Shown in pieces: positions 1 through 6,373 of a DNA stretch of 7,341 nt; position 1 is the stretch's first letter; the number at the start of each line of letters is the position of its first letter. Under the pieces are notes generated by a model. The model searched no databases and was not told the origin of the DNA. It saw nothing but the letters and a program-made list of their open reading frames with translations. Both the position numbers and the translations under genes were made by a program. Origin of the DNA: Halanaerobium sp051746665. Its GTDB lineage: Bacteria; Bacillota; Halanaerobiia; Halanaerobiales; Halanaerobiaceae. The stretch covers positions 1 to 7,341 of the forward strand of contig JBNJFG010000091.1 of the NCBI GenBank assembly GCA_051746665.1, given 5' to 3'.

Positions 1-396
1 GGAATTGTTGATCAGGCTGCTGCTAATTTAAAAGAGAGTTATCCTGATTTAAATATTTCCGGTTATCATCACGGTTATTTAGACCGCGAAAGTCAGCAAC
101 AAGTGATCGCAGAGATTAATGCTCAAAAAATTGATCTGCTGCTGGTGGGAATGGGAGTTCCACTACAGGAGAAATTTTTGGACAGCAATTTAGAAAAGCT
201 GAAGGTGGGAGCAGCTGTTACTGTCGGCGGCAGTTTTGATGTGCTGGCCGGTGAGGTCAATAGGGCGCCTCTCTGGATGCAGAAGGCAGCTTTAGAGTGG
301 TTTTACAGACTGCTGCAGGAGCCCTCTCGTTTTGGCCGTATGCTGTCTTTACCTAAATTTATTTATTTAGTGGTTAAATCTAAATATTTTCAATAA
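1..396 (+). CDS. tagA: WecG/TagA/CpsF-family glycosyltransferase, C-terminal part (5' end outside window)
   Basis: The reading frame is open from base 1 to the TAA at 394-396 and supplies 131 residues, about the last half of a roughly 240-residue GT26 enzyme. The in-frame GTG at 103 is internal, because the conserved family sequence continues upstream of it (GYHHGYLDRES, residues 21-31). Other visible family motifs are DLLLVGMGVPLQEKFL (residues 45-60), VGGSFDVLAGEVNRAP (about 75-90) and the C-terminal tail LEWFYRLLQEPSRFGRM (about 98-114). The Arg-rich tail is the membrane-targeting, catalytically important appendage known from TagA. Family members transfer N-acetylmannosaminuronate or N-acetylmannosamine from a UDP-sugar to an undecaprenyl-linked GlcNAc on the inner membrane face, for teichoic acid, enterobacterial common antigen or capsule synthesis. 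The family is clear, but the exact sugar and polymer cannot be told from this fragment, so the symbol is by family resemblance. No terminator is evident between it and yitT. Confidence 0.9.
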   Translation, partial: GIVDQAAANLKESYPDLNISGYHHGYLDRESQQQVIAEINAQKIDLLLVGMGVPLQEKFLDSNLEKLKVGAAVTVGGSFDVLAGEVNRAPLWMQKAALEWFYRLLQEPSRFGRMLSLPKFIYLVVKSKYFQ

Positions 397-486
397 ACTT
401 AAAGCTGACGATTATTTACTGCCTGTTCTATAAAATTGGATTATAATTAATTATACAACCATTAAATCAAATTAAATTTTCAATAA

Positions 487-514
487 GGAGATAAGTTTAT
501 AAGGGGGGAGATAA
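487..514 (+). promoter_or_regulatory. Duplicated Shine-Dalgarno region before the yitT-like gene
   Basis: The octamer GGAGATAA occurs twice, at 487-494 and 507-514. The second copy lies in AAGGGGGGAG (501-510) and sits 5 nt before the TTG at 516, so it is the working ribosome-binding site and supports that non-ATG start. The first copy has no suitable start codon just downstream and may be a standby site or chance. Confidence 0.6.
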
Positions 515-515
515 T

Positions 516-1358
516 TTGAAAAAAAGAATTTTTATTGATTATTTGGGAATAACAGCAGGGTCATTTTTGATTGCCCTGGCTTTAACGGTTTTTCTAGTTC
601 CAAATCGAATTGCAGCGGGTGGAGTAAGTGGACTGGCAACCGTTATTTATTATATAACATCTTTTCCAATCGGAATAACAATGTTAATAATTAATATTCC
701 ACTCTTTCTGGCCGGTTTAAAGATTATGGGTATCAGTTTTGGGATGCGTACCATTTATGGTATAATTTCGCTATCAGTCTTTACCGATCTGCTGCAGCCT
801 CATATGACTGCACTGACAGATGATCTGCTGCTTGCTTCAATTTATGGAGGAGTAGTCGGTGGTATTGGTCTGGGTATTGTTTTCCGATCCCGCGGAACCA
901 CCGGTGGTACAGATATGATTGCTTCACTGATCAATTATTTTACGGGGATTACTGTTGGTGAGGGCCTATTGATTGCTGATGGTGTTGTTGTTGCGTTGGC
1001 CGGAATATTTTTCAATTTAGAAGTTGCTCTTTATGCAGCTGTCACAATATTTATCACCTCACAGACTATAGATGTTGTTCAGGAGGGTTTGAATTTCAAA
1101 AAAGGTGTCTTGATTATTTCTGATAAGGCTGAGCAGATTAATCAGATGGTCGTTGATGATTTAAACCGCGGCATCACCGAATTTGAGGCAAAGGGTGGTT
1201 ATACAGGTGACAGAAAACAGGTCCTGCTCTGTGTTATTTCTAGATCAGAAATTTCAGAGCTTAAAAAAGCAGTAGCAGAAATAGATAAAGATGCATTTGT
1301 AATTATCAGTAATGTTCATGAAGTACTGGGAGAAGGCTTTACAGAAATCGCTCACTAA
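516..1358 (+). CDS. YitT-family membrane protein (DUF161 + DUF2179)
   Basis: This 280-residue protein has the usual length and layout of the family. The N-terminal YitT membrane domain (about residues 8-190) has several hydrophobic segments and the conserved motifs PNRIAAGGVSGL (29-40) and RGTTGGTDMIA (126-136). A soluble C-terminal DUF2179 domain follows (about 220-275), with RGITEFEAKGGYTGDRK and the closing HEVLGEGF (268-275). The TTG start is chosen because a strong Shine-Dalgarno lies 5 nt upstream and translation then begins MKKRIF, a normal family N-terminus. Members are inner-membrane proteins and no transport substrate is established for the family as a whole. It lies 119 bp after the glycosyltransferase and 87 bp before the protease. 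Neither gap contains a convincing terminator, so read-through is possible. Confidence 0.9.
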   Translation: MKKRIFIDYLGITAGSFLIALALTVFLVPNRIAAGGVSGLATVIYYITSFPIGITMLIINIPLFLAGLKIMGISFGMRTIYGIISLSVFTDLLQPHMTALTDDLLLASIYGGVVGGIGLGIVFRSRGTTGGTDMIASLINYFTGITVGEGLLIADGVVVALAGIFFNLEVALYAAVTIFITSQTIDVVQEGLNFKKGVLIISDKAEQINQMVVDDLNRGITEFEAKGGYTGDRKQVLLCVISRSEISELKKAVAEIDKDAFVIISNVHEVLGEGFTEIAH

Positions 1359-1445
1359 AGTTTTAAGCAGTTGATCTCAGCTAAAGCTTAGTTTTAAAAG
1401 TAGAACTTAAATTTAAAGATTTGAAGAAAGTAGGTGGCAGATTAA

Positions 1446-2687
1446 ATGAATAAACTTAGAGAAAAATTAACTAATGATTATGGGATATTTATCTTAACAC
1501 TTTTACTGGTTCTGACTTTTGCCTTTACAGTATCTGCACAGGAGGGAACTTTAGAAGAAGAGATTCCACAGGAATCAGAGCAGGAAGGAGATTACACTAA
1601 GGCAGATGCTTTTCAGGATGTAATGTTTTTGCTGCAGAATTATTATGTTGAGGATGTTGAATTTGAAACTTTAATTGAGGGTGCTATAGAAGGCATGTTA
1701 AATGAAGTGGACCGCTACTCATATTTTATGTCTCCTTCAGAATATGAAGAAATGCAAGAGGAATATGAAGGTCAGTATGGTGGAATTGGAATTGTAATTA
1801 CTATGAGAGATAATAAACTGACAATTGTTTCTCCGATTAAAAATACTCCCGGAGAAAAAGCAGATTTGAGAGCGGGAGATATAATTACTGCAATTGATGG
1901 TGAAGATACATCAGATATGTCACAGATGAAGGCAGTAGATATGATGCGAGGTGAAGAAGGAACAGATGTAACACTGACTATTGATCGTGGTGATGAAGAT
2001 CCTTTTGAGGTAGAAGTAACCCGTGAGGACATAGAAGTGCCCTATGTAGAAACAGAGATGAAGACAGATGACATCGGTTATATTAGTCTTTCTCAGTTTA
2101 TAGAAGATGTGGGAACAAAGGTAAGCACAGCTGTCAAGGATTTAAAAGATCAGGGAGCCCGTGGAATTATACTTGATTTAAGAAATAATCCGGGTGGACT
2201 GCTTGATGAGGCAGTTGATGTTTCTTCAGCTTTCTTAGATGAAGGTGTTATTGTATCTGTGAGACAAAAAGATGAAACTGAAAGAGTATTAGAAGTTAAT
2301 GAGGATGTTGAGGCTGATACTGAGATCCCTTTAATTATTTTAATTAATAAAGGTTCTGCCAGCGGTTCGGAAATTGTTGCTGGAGCTGTTCAGGATTATG
2401 ATCGGGGTAAGCTAATGGGGACAACAACCTTTGGCAAGGGTGTTGTTCAATCTGTAGTACCATTAAAAGATGGATCTGCAGTTAGTTTAACTACTGCTCG
2501 TTATTATACTCCTGATGGAAATTATATTCACGAAAAGGGTGTTGAGCCTGATATTAAAGTTGAATTAGACCTGGAAGCTGCTCAGGAAGAAGATGGCAGT
2601 GATAATCAGTTAGATCGGGCAGTTGAAGAAATGGAAAATATGATTTTTGTCCGCGATTTCCAGGATAAAAAGGCTTCGGGAGAGTAG
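1446..2687 (+). CDS. ctpA: S41-family carboxy-terminal processing protease (CtpA/CtpB type)
   Basis: A 413-residue exported serine protease. Residues 13-31 form a hydrophobic signal segment ending VSA-QE, which suggests signal peptidase I cleavage near residue 31 or retention as a membrane anchor. A short N-terminal helical region (about 50-108, with NEVDRYSYFM at 86-95) precedes a PDZ domain (about 109-193, beginning YGGIGI and including RAGDIITAIDG). The S41 core follows (about 205-375), with GYISLSQF, LDLRNNPGGLL (244-254) and the catalytic block. The catalytic set is intact: Ser306 in GSASGSE, Lys331 in FGKG and Gln335, with the 25- and 4-residue spacings known from E. coli Prc and B. subtilis CtpB. 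Family members cleave unfolded or C-terminally exposed substrates outside the membrane; the substrate here is unknown. There is no C-terminal peptidoglycan-binding domain, unlike some Bacillus relatives. The mature protein is strongly acidic, as suits export into brine. The ATG is preceded by TAGGTGG (1431-1437). Confidence 0.95.
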   Translation: MNKLREKLTNDYGIFILTLLLVLTFAFTVSAQEGTLEEEIPQESEQEGDYTKADAFQDVMFLLQNYYVEDVEFETLIEGAIEGMLNEVDRYSYFMSPSEYEEMQEEYEGQYGGIGIVITMRDNKLTIVSPIKNTPGEKADLRAGDIITAIDGEDTSDMSQMKAVDMMRGEEGTDVTLTIDRGDEDPFEVEVTREDIEVPYVETEMKTDDIGYISLSQFIEDVGTKVSTAVKDLKDQGARGIILDLRNNPGGLLDEAVDVSSAFLDEGVIVSVRQKDETERVLEVNEDVEADTEIPLIILINKGSASGSEIVAGAVQDYDRGKLMGTTTFGKGVVQSVVPLKDGSAVSLTTARYYTPDGNYIHEKGVEPDIKVELDLEAAQEEDGSDNQLDRAVEEMENMIFVRDFQDKKASGE

Positions 2688-2731
2688 AGTTAATAGAAGA
2701 TAGAATACAATCATATAATTAGCAGTTTATT

Positions 2732-2769
2732 GAGACTTCCTTTGGGTTAAAAGGGGAGTCTCTTTTTTT
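2732..2769 (+). terminator. Rho-independent terminator after the ctpA-like gene
   Basis: GAGACTTCC (2732-2740) pairs with GGGAGTCTC (2754-2762) with one G-U pair and a 13-nt loop, followed directly by seven T residues (2763-2769). It lies 45 bp after the protease stop and ends the upstream transcription block. The tna genes therefore need their own promoter, which is found just downstream. Confidence 0.9.
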
Positions 2770-2834
2770 ATGTGTGCTAAAAATGTGCAAAATCATAAAA
2801 ATGAAATTAATTTTCAAAATCTTATAAAAAAGTA

Positions 2835-2863
2835 TTGACATAGTTATAATAAATTGTTATTAT
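2835..2863 (+). promoter_or_regulatory. Sigma-A promoter for ridA-tnaA(-tnaT)
   Basis: A perfect -35 TTGACA (2835-2840), a 17-bp spacer and TATTAT (2858-2863), the latter preceded by TG at 2855-2856 as in an extended -10. An alternative TATAAT lies at 2861-2866 but would need a 20-bp spacer. The expected start of transcription is near 2870, giving a leader of about 70 nt. The -10 is embedded in a tandem palindrome listed separately. Confidence 0.8.
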
Positions 2864-2887
2864 AATAATAAGTTATTATCATAATAA
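2856..2887 (+). repeat. Tandem 16-bp palindromic repeats over the ridA promoter, candidate operator
   Basis: Two adjacent 16-bp copies, GTTATTATAATAATAA (2856-2871) and GTTATTATCATAATAA (2872-2887), differ at one base. Each contains a perfect 7-bp inverted repeat with one central base, TTATTAT-N-ATAATAA. The first copy covers the -10 hexamer and the second the expected start site, a position typical of a repressor operator. A related sequence sits at the equivalent place in the regulator promoter (6408-6437). Operator function is inferred; simple AT-rich sequence could produce part of the symmetry by chance. Confidence 0.6.
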
Positions 2888-2925
2888 AAAATAATTATTA
2901 TTAATCTAAAAAATTATTAACTAAT

Positions 2926-2932
2926 GGGGAGG
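2926..2932 (+). promoter_or_regulatory. Ribosome-binding site that fixes the ridA start
   Basis: GGGGAGG lies 9 nt before the ATG at 2942. An in-frame ATG at 2924 overlaps this site and has no Shine-Dalgarno of its own, so it is not the start. Confidence 0.85.
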
Positions 2933-2941
2933 CATTTTCAA

Positions 2942-3319
2942 ATGAAAAAACAAATTGTAAGTAAAGAAGCACCAGCAGCAATTGGTGCCTATTCTCAGGC
3001 GATTAAAAAAGGGGATTTAATTTTTACCTCAGGCCAGATTCCAATTGATCCAGAAACTTCAGAAATGGTAGAAGAAGACATTGAAAAGCAGACTGTTCAG
3101 GTGATGGAAAATCTTAAATATGTATTAAAAGAAGCTGGTTCCAACTTTGATCAGGTTATTAAAGCCACAATTTTTCTAAGTGACCTTAATAATTTTTCTA
3201 AAGTAAATGATATATATAAAGATTATTTTTCAGATATTCCACCAGCACGAGCCTGTGTTGAAGTAAGTAAGCTTCCAAAAGATTCTTTAGTTGAAATTGA
3301 AGTTATTGCTTTTGAGTAA
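2942..3319 (+). CDS. ridA: RidA-family enamine/imine deaminase (YjgF/YER057c/UK114)
   Basis: From the ATG at 2942 the product is 125 residues beginning MKKQIV, the normal RidA length. An upstream in-frame ATG would add six residues but overlaps the ribosome-binding site. Family hallmarks are present in order: APAAIGAYSQAI (10-21), FTSGQIPIDP (28-37), and PPARACVEVSKLPKDSLVEIE (100-120). The last of these holds the catalytic Arg103 that binds the substrate carboxylate and Glu120 at the conserved acidic position. RidA is a small trimeric cytosolic enzyme that hydrolyses 2-aminoacrylate and related enamines/imines to 2-keto acids and ammonia, protecting PLP enzymes from damage. It is first in the tna transcription unit, 64 bp before tnaA with no terminator between. 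That is chemically sensible, because tryptophanase releases aminoacrylate. Confidence 0.95.
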   Translation: MKKQIVSKEAPAAIGAYSQAIKKGDLIFTSGQIPIDPETSEMVEEDIEKQTVQVMENLKYVLKEAGSNFDQVIKATIFLSDLNNFSKVNDIYKDYFSDIPPARACVEVSKLPKDSLVEIEVIAFE

Positions 3320-3383
3320 TTTATTTTCTGAATAATCATTTCTTTTTGATTTATTTAAAGCAAAAAAATAGGAGGAGTTTAAA

Positions 3384-4769
3384 TTGAATAAAGAATATGT
3401 AGCTGAACCTTTTAGAATTAAGATGGTTGAACCGATAAAAATGTTGACCAGGGAAGAAAGAGAAGAAAAAATTGAAGAAGCAGATTATAATCTATTTAAT
3501 CTCAGAAGTGAGGATGTATACATAGATTTGCTTACTGACAGTGGGACTAATGCTATGAGTCAGGAACAGTGGGCAGGTGTGATGAGAGGTGATGAAGCTT
3601 ATGCAGGAGGTTCCAGTTATTTTAAATTATTAGATACAGCAAAAGAAATTTTTGATTATGAGTATATTCAGCCTGTTCATCAGGGAAGAGCGGCCGAAAA
3701 GGTATTATTCCCGGTTTTACTTGGTGAAGGAAAATATTCAATCTCTAATATGCACTTTGATACTACCAGAGCTCATGTAGAATTATCTGGAGCCCGAGCT
3801 ATTGATTGTGTTGTACCTGCAGCAGGAGATCCGACTAAAAGAGTACCATTTAAGGGTAATATGGATGTTGAAAAACTGGAAAGATTAATAAAAGAACATG
3901 GTCGTGAGAACATTGGAGTAATTGTGATGACAATTACCAATAACTCTGCTGGTGGTCAGCCTGTCTCAATGCAGAATATTAAAGAAACTGCAGAGCTTTG
4001 TAAAAAATATGATATACCACTCAATATTGATGCAGCTCGTTATGCAGAAAATGCTTATTTTATTAAACAGCGTGAAGAAGGTTTTGAAGATAAAAGTATT
4101 AAAGAGATTGTTAAAGAGATGTTTAGTTATGCTGATACTTTTACCATGAGTGCTAAAAAAGACACCATTGTCAACATGGGTGGATTACTTGGAATAAAAA
4201 ATGATGAAGAATTATTCCAAAAGTTAAAAGCAAGAACTATTTCTTTTGAAGGGTTCTTAACATATGGAGGTCTGTCAGGAAGAGATTTAGAAAGTCTGGC
4301 AATTGGACTCAGAGAAGGCCTAAATGAAGATTATTTAGAATATCGAATTGGGCAGATTCAGTATCTTGCTGGAAGATTAGATGAAGCGGGAATTACTTAT
4401 CAGTCCCCTGCAGGAGGCCATGGTATTTTTGTTGATGCTAAAGATATGCTGCCCCACATTCCTTACCATGAATTTCCTGGTCAGGCTTTAGCTGTTGAAT
4501 TATATAAGGAAGCTGGAATTAGAACCTGTGATATTGGCTCATATATGCTCGGCAATGATCCGGATACGGGAGAACAGTTAGAGGCAGATTTTGAATTTAC
4601 TAGATTAGCTATTCCAAGAAGAGTTTATACTCAGGCACATATTGATGTAATGGCAGATGCCTTAATTGCGATTAAAGAAAAAGCAGAGCAAGTAGAAGGA
4701 TATGAAATTACCTGGGAACCTGATATTTTAAGACACTTCCAGGCTAGTCTTAAACCGCTGGATGAATAA
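3384..4769 (+). CDS. tnaA: Tryptophanase (L-tryptophan indole-lyase)
   Basis: A 461-residue PLP-dependent beta-eliminating lyase, full length for the family, that converts L-tryptophan to indole, pyruvate and ammonia in the cytosol. The N-terminus EPFRIKMVEPIK and blocks YIDLLTDSGTNAMS, GDEAYAGG, NNSAGGQPVS and SYADTFTMSAKKD are diagnostic; Lys259, the second lysine of SAKKD, is the PLP-binding residue. Tyrosine phenol-lyase is the close alternative, but three discriminating positions match tryptophanase. These are Asp126 in HFDTT (Thr in TPL), Ile384 in CDIGS (Arg in TPL) and His451 in LRHF (Phe in TPL). The start is TTG, 6 nt after the strong GGAGGAG (3371-3377). Overlapping open frames inside this gene are shadows. 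It lies between ridA and the SNF transporter. No tnaC-like Trp-containing leader peptide is visible upstream of either ridA or tnaA. Confidence 0.95.
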   Translation: MNKEYVAEPFRIKMVEPIKMLTREEREEKIEEADYNLFNLRSEDVYIDLLTDSGTNAMSQEQWAGVMRGDEAYAGGSSYFKLLDTAKEIFDYEYIQPVHQGRAAEKVLFPVLLGEGKYSISNMHFDTTRAHVELSGARAIDCVVPAAGDPTKRVPFKGNMDVEKLERLIKEHGRENIGVIVMTITNNSAGGQPVSMQNIKETAELCKKYDIPLNIDAARYAENAYFIKQREEGFEDKSIKEIVKEMFSYADTFTMSAKKDTIVNMGGLLGIKNDEELFQKLKARTISFEGFLTYGGLSGRDLESLAIGLREGLNEDYLEYRIGQIQYLAGRLDEAGITYQSPAGGHGIFVDAKDMLPHIPYHEFPGQALAVELYKEAGIRTCDIGSYMLGNDPDTGEQLEADFEFTRLAIPRRVYTQAHIDVMADALIAIKEKAEQVEGYEITWEPDILRHFQASLKPLDE

Positions 4770-4824
4770 AGAAAGACTGTTTTAATTTGCAGATCTGTTT
4801 AAGATAAATTTTTTAAACAAAACA

Positions 4825-4861
4825 ATTCCAGAAAGCCGGCTGATTACCGGTTTTCTGGAAT
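4825..4861 (+). other. Strong hairpin between tnaA and the transporter gene, no U-tract
   Basis: ATTCCAGAAAGCCGG (4825-4839) pairs with CCGGTTTTCTGGAAT (4847-4861) over 15 bp with a single G-U, around a 7-nt loop. It is followed by A-rich sequence, so it lacks the U-tract of a normal + strand terminator; there is no - strand gene for it to terminate. It could be a processing or mRNA-stabilising element that sets the tnaA:transporter ratio, or a weak terminator. No convincing promoter follows it before 4965. Confidence 0.7.
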
Positions 4862-4964
4862 AAAAAATAATCCAAATAATCAGAAAAAATAAAAAAGAAT
4901 GAATTTATTCTCTATATTAGCTATTTAATTAACTTCTACAATTCAAATTGAGGAGAGGAAACTA

Positions 4965-6281
4965 ATGAAGGAAAGAGAAAAATGGGACAGTAAAATGGGC
5001 TTTATTTTAGCCTGTGTTGGTGCAGCAATTGGTCTCGGTAATATTTGGATGTTTCCCTGGCGTTTAGGTGCTTATGGGGGAGCAGCATTTTTAGTTCCTT
5101 ATTTGTTATTTGTTTTTACTTTAGGCTGGACAGGACTTATGGAGGAGTTTGCTTTTGGTAGAGATCAGGAAACAGGAGCAATCAGTGCTTACGAAAATGT
5201 TTTTGAAGAAAAAGGAATGAGTTTTGGCAGTAAGTTTGGTATTCTGCCTGTTTTAGGTGTAACAGGTGTATTTATTTTTTATTCAATTGTAGTGGGCTGG
5301 ATTTTAAAATATTTCACTTTATCTGTAACTAATTCTTTTGCAGGTATTGAGAATCTACCGGCTTATTTTGGCAGTTTTGCCGGCAATCCACAATCAATCT
5401 TTTGGCATGGTTTAGCAGTTATCTTAACCCTATTAATTGTTCGTCTTGGAATTAAAGATGGGATCGAAAAAATGAATAAAATAATGATGCCTGCTTTATT
5501 TTTGCTTTTAATTATTCTTTTATTTCGTTCTTTAACTTTACCAGGTGCTAAAGAAGGACTTGAATTTTTACTGGTTCCTGATTGGTCTAAATTAAAAAAT
5601 CCAATAACCTGGGTAATGGCTCTTGGCCAATCCTTCTTTACCGTATCATTGGGAGGTGCAGCAATGCTGGTCTACGGGAGTTATTTAGATAAAGATTCTG
5701 ATATTCCGACTTCAGCTTTTCAAACAGCAACTTTTAATACAATGGCCTCACTTTTAGCTGCCTTTGTTATTATCCCAGCTGTATTTGCTTTTGGACTTGA
5801 TCCGCAGGCAGGACCACCACTGCTTTTTATCACTATTCCTAAAGTATTTCAGCAGATGCCAGGAGGTTATATTTTCAGTGTTATATTTTTCTTAAGTATA
5901 ATTTTTGCCGGTTTATCTTCTGCTATTAACCTGATGGAGGTTCCGGTTGAGGCTCTAATAGATCGCTTAAATATTAGTAGAAAAAAGAGTGTTTTAATAG
6001 TTGGATTAGGAACTTTTTTGGTTGGTTTACCCTTAGATTTGAGTATGGAGCGTTTTGGTAACTTTGCTGATACAGTAACTATTTATCTGGTTCCATTAGG
6101 AGCAGTACTTTCTGCAGTTATTTTCTTTTGGATATATGGAATTGGTAATGCTAGAGAAGCAATTAATGAAGGTTCTTCAAGACCTCTCTGGAAAATATGG
6201 GAGCCTTATGCAAAATACATATTCACTTCAGTAGCTCTCTTAGTACTAGTATTAGGTGTTTTATTTGGCGGGATTGGTTAA
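4965..6281 (+). CDS. tnaT: SNF-family Na+-dependent amino-acid symporter, probably tryptophan (TnaT-like)
   Basis: A 438-residue polytopic membrane protein (about 11-12 hydrophobic segments) of the neurotransmitter:sodium symporter family, LeuT fold. Visible hallmarks are the unwound TM1 sequence GAAIGLGNIWMFPWR (19-33), TM6 GQSFFTVSLG (221-230) and TM8 FAGLSSAINLMEV (314-326). By alignment from memory with LeuT, the Na1 Asn is Asn26 and the Na2 hydroxyls are Ser318/Ser319. The extracellular-gate Arg30 of LeuT is replaced by Met29, and the LeuT Glu290 position is Ser262. The ATG lies 6 nt after AGGAGAGG (4951-4958). Position after tnaA matches characterised tryptophan symporters of this family, such as TnaT of Symbiobacterium, so tryptophan is the likely substrate. 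Substrate is inferred from context, family from sequence. No good promoter is seen upstream, so co-transcription with ridA-tnaA through the preceding hairpin is likely. Confidence 0.9.
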   Translation: MKEREKWDSKMGFILACVGAAIGLGNIWMFPWRLGAYGGAAFLVPYLLFVFTLGWTGLMEEFAFGRDQETGAISAYENVFEEKGMSFGSKFGILPVLGVTGVFIFYSIVVGWILKYFTLSVTNSFAGIENLPAYFGSFAGNPQSIFWHGLAVILTLLIVRLGIKDGIEKMNKIMMPALFLLLIILLFRSLTLPGAKEGLEFLLVPDWSKLKNPITWVMALGQSFFTVSLGGAAMLVYGSYLDKDSDIPTSAFQTATFNTMASLLAAFVIIPAVFAFGLDPQAGPPLLFITIPKVFQQMPGGYIFSVIFFLSIIFAGLSSAINLMEVPVEALIDRLNISRKKSVLIVGLGTFLVGLPLDLSMERFGNFADTVTIYLVPLGAVLSAVIFFWIYGIGNAREAINEGSSRPLWKIWEPYAKYIFTSVALLVLVLGVLFGGIG

Positions 6282-6313
6282 TTTTAAAACAAAAAATAAT
6301 AATTTAGATAAAA

Positions 6314-6346
6314 GATATCTCCTGTCAGAAATTGATAGGAGATATC
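6314..6346 (+). terminator. Hairpin after the transporter gene, probable weak terminator
   Basis: GATATCTCCTGTCA (6314-6327) pairs with TGATAGGAGATATC (6333-6346) over 14 bp with one G-U, closing a 5-nt loop. It sits 32 bp after the stop codon. The following sequence (CAAATTTAATTATAT) is only moderately T-rich, so it may end the tna transcript inefficiently or act as a 3' stabiliser. Confidence 0.6.
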
Positions 6347-6373
6347 CAAATTTAATTATATAAATGCTTTAGG

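Noticed and set aside
405..434. Possible promoter before yitT (CTGACG, 18 bp, TATAAA; also TATAAT at 442-447)
   Set aside because: The -35 is poor and the second -10 has no partner at a proper distance; in DNA this AT-rich such matches are expected.
386..486. 11-bp direct repeat ATTTTCAATAA at 386-396 and 476-486
   Set aside because: It is short and AT-rich, and one copy includes the stop codon of the glycosyltransferase; no element or insertion boundary is supported.
1359..1445. Weak TAAGC/GCTTA inverted repeat between yitT and the protease gene
   Set aside because: The stem is only 5 bp and has no T-run, so it is not supported as a terminator.
1772..2032. 86-codon open frame on the - strand
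   Set aside because: It lies wholly antisense to the PDZ region of the protease, has Ser/Ile-rich low-complexity content, no family resemblance and no ribosome site.
2924..2941. Earlier in-frame ATG for ridA, adding six residues (MGRHFQ)
   Set aside because: This ATG overlaps the GGGGAGG ribosome-binding site for the ATG at 2942, and the RidA family starts at the later position.
3952..4149. 65-codon open frame on the + strand inside tnaA
   Set aside because: It is an out-of-frame shadow of strongly conserved tryptophanase sequence with no plausible product.
4896..4911. Short imperfect palindrome AGAATGAATTTATTCT before the transporter gene
   Set aside because: It is weak, with one G-U pair and no loop, and is not associated with a recognisable -35/-10 pair; likely chance.
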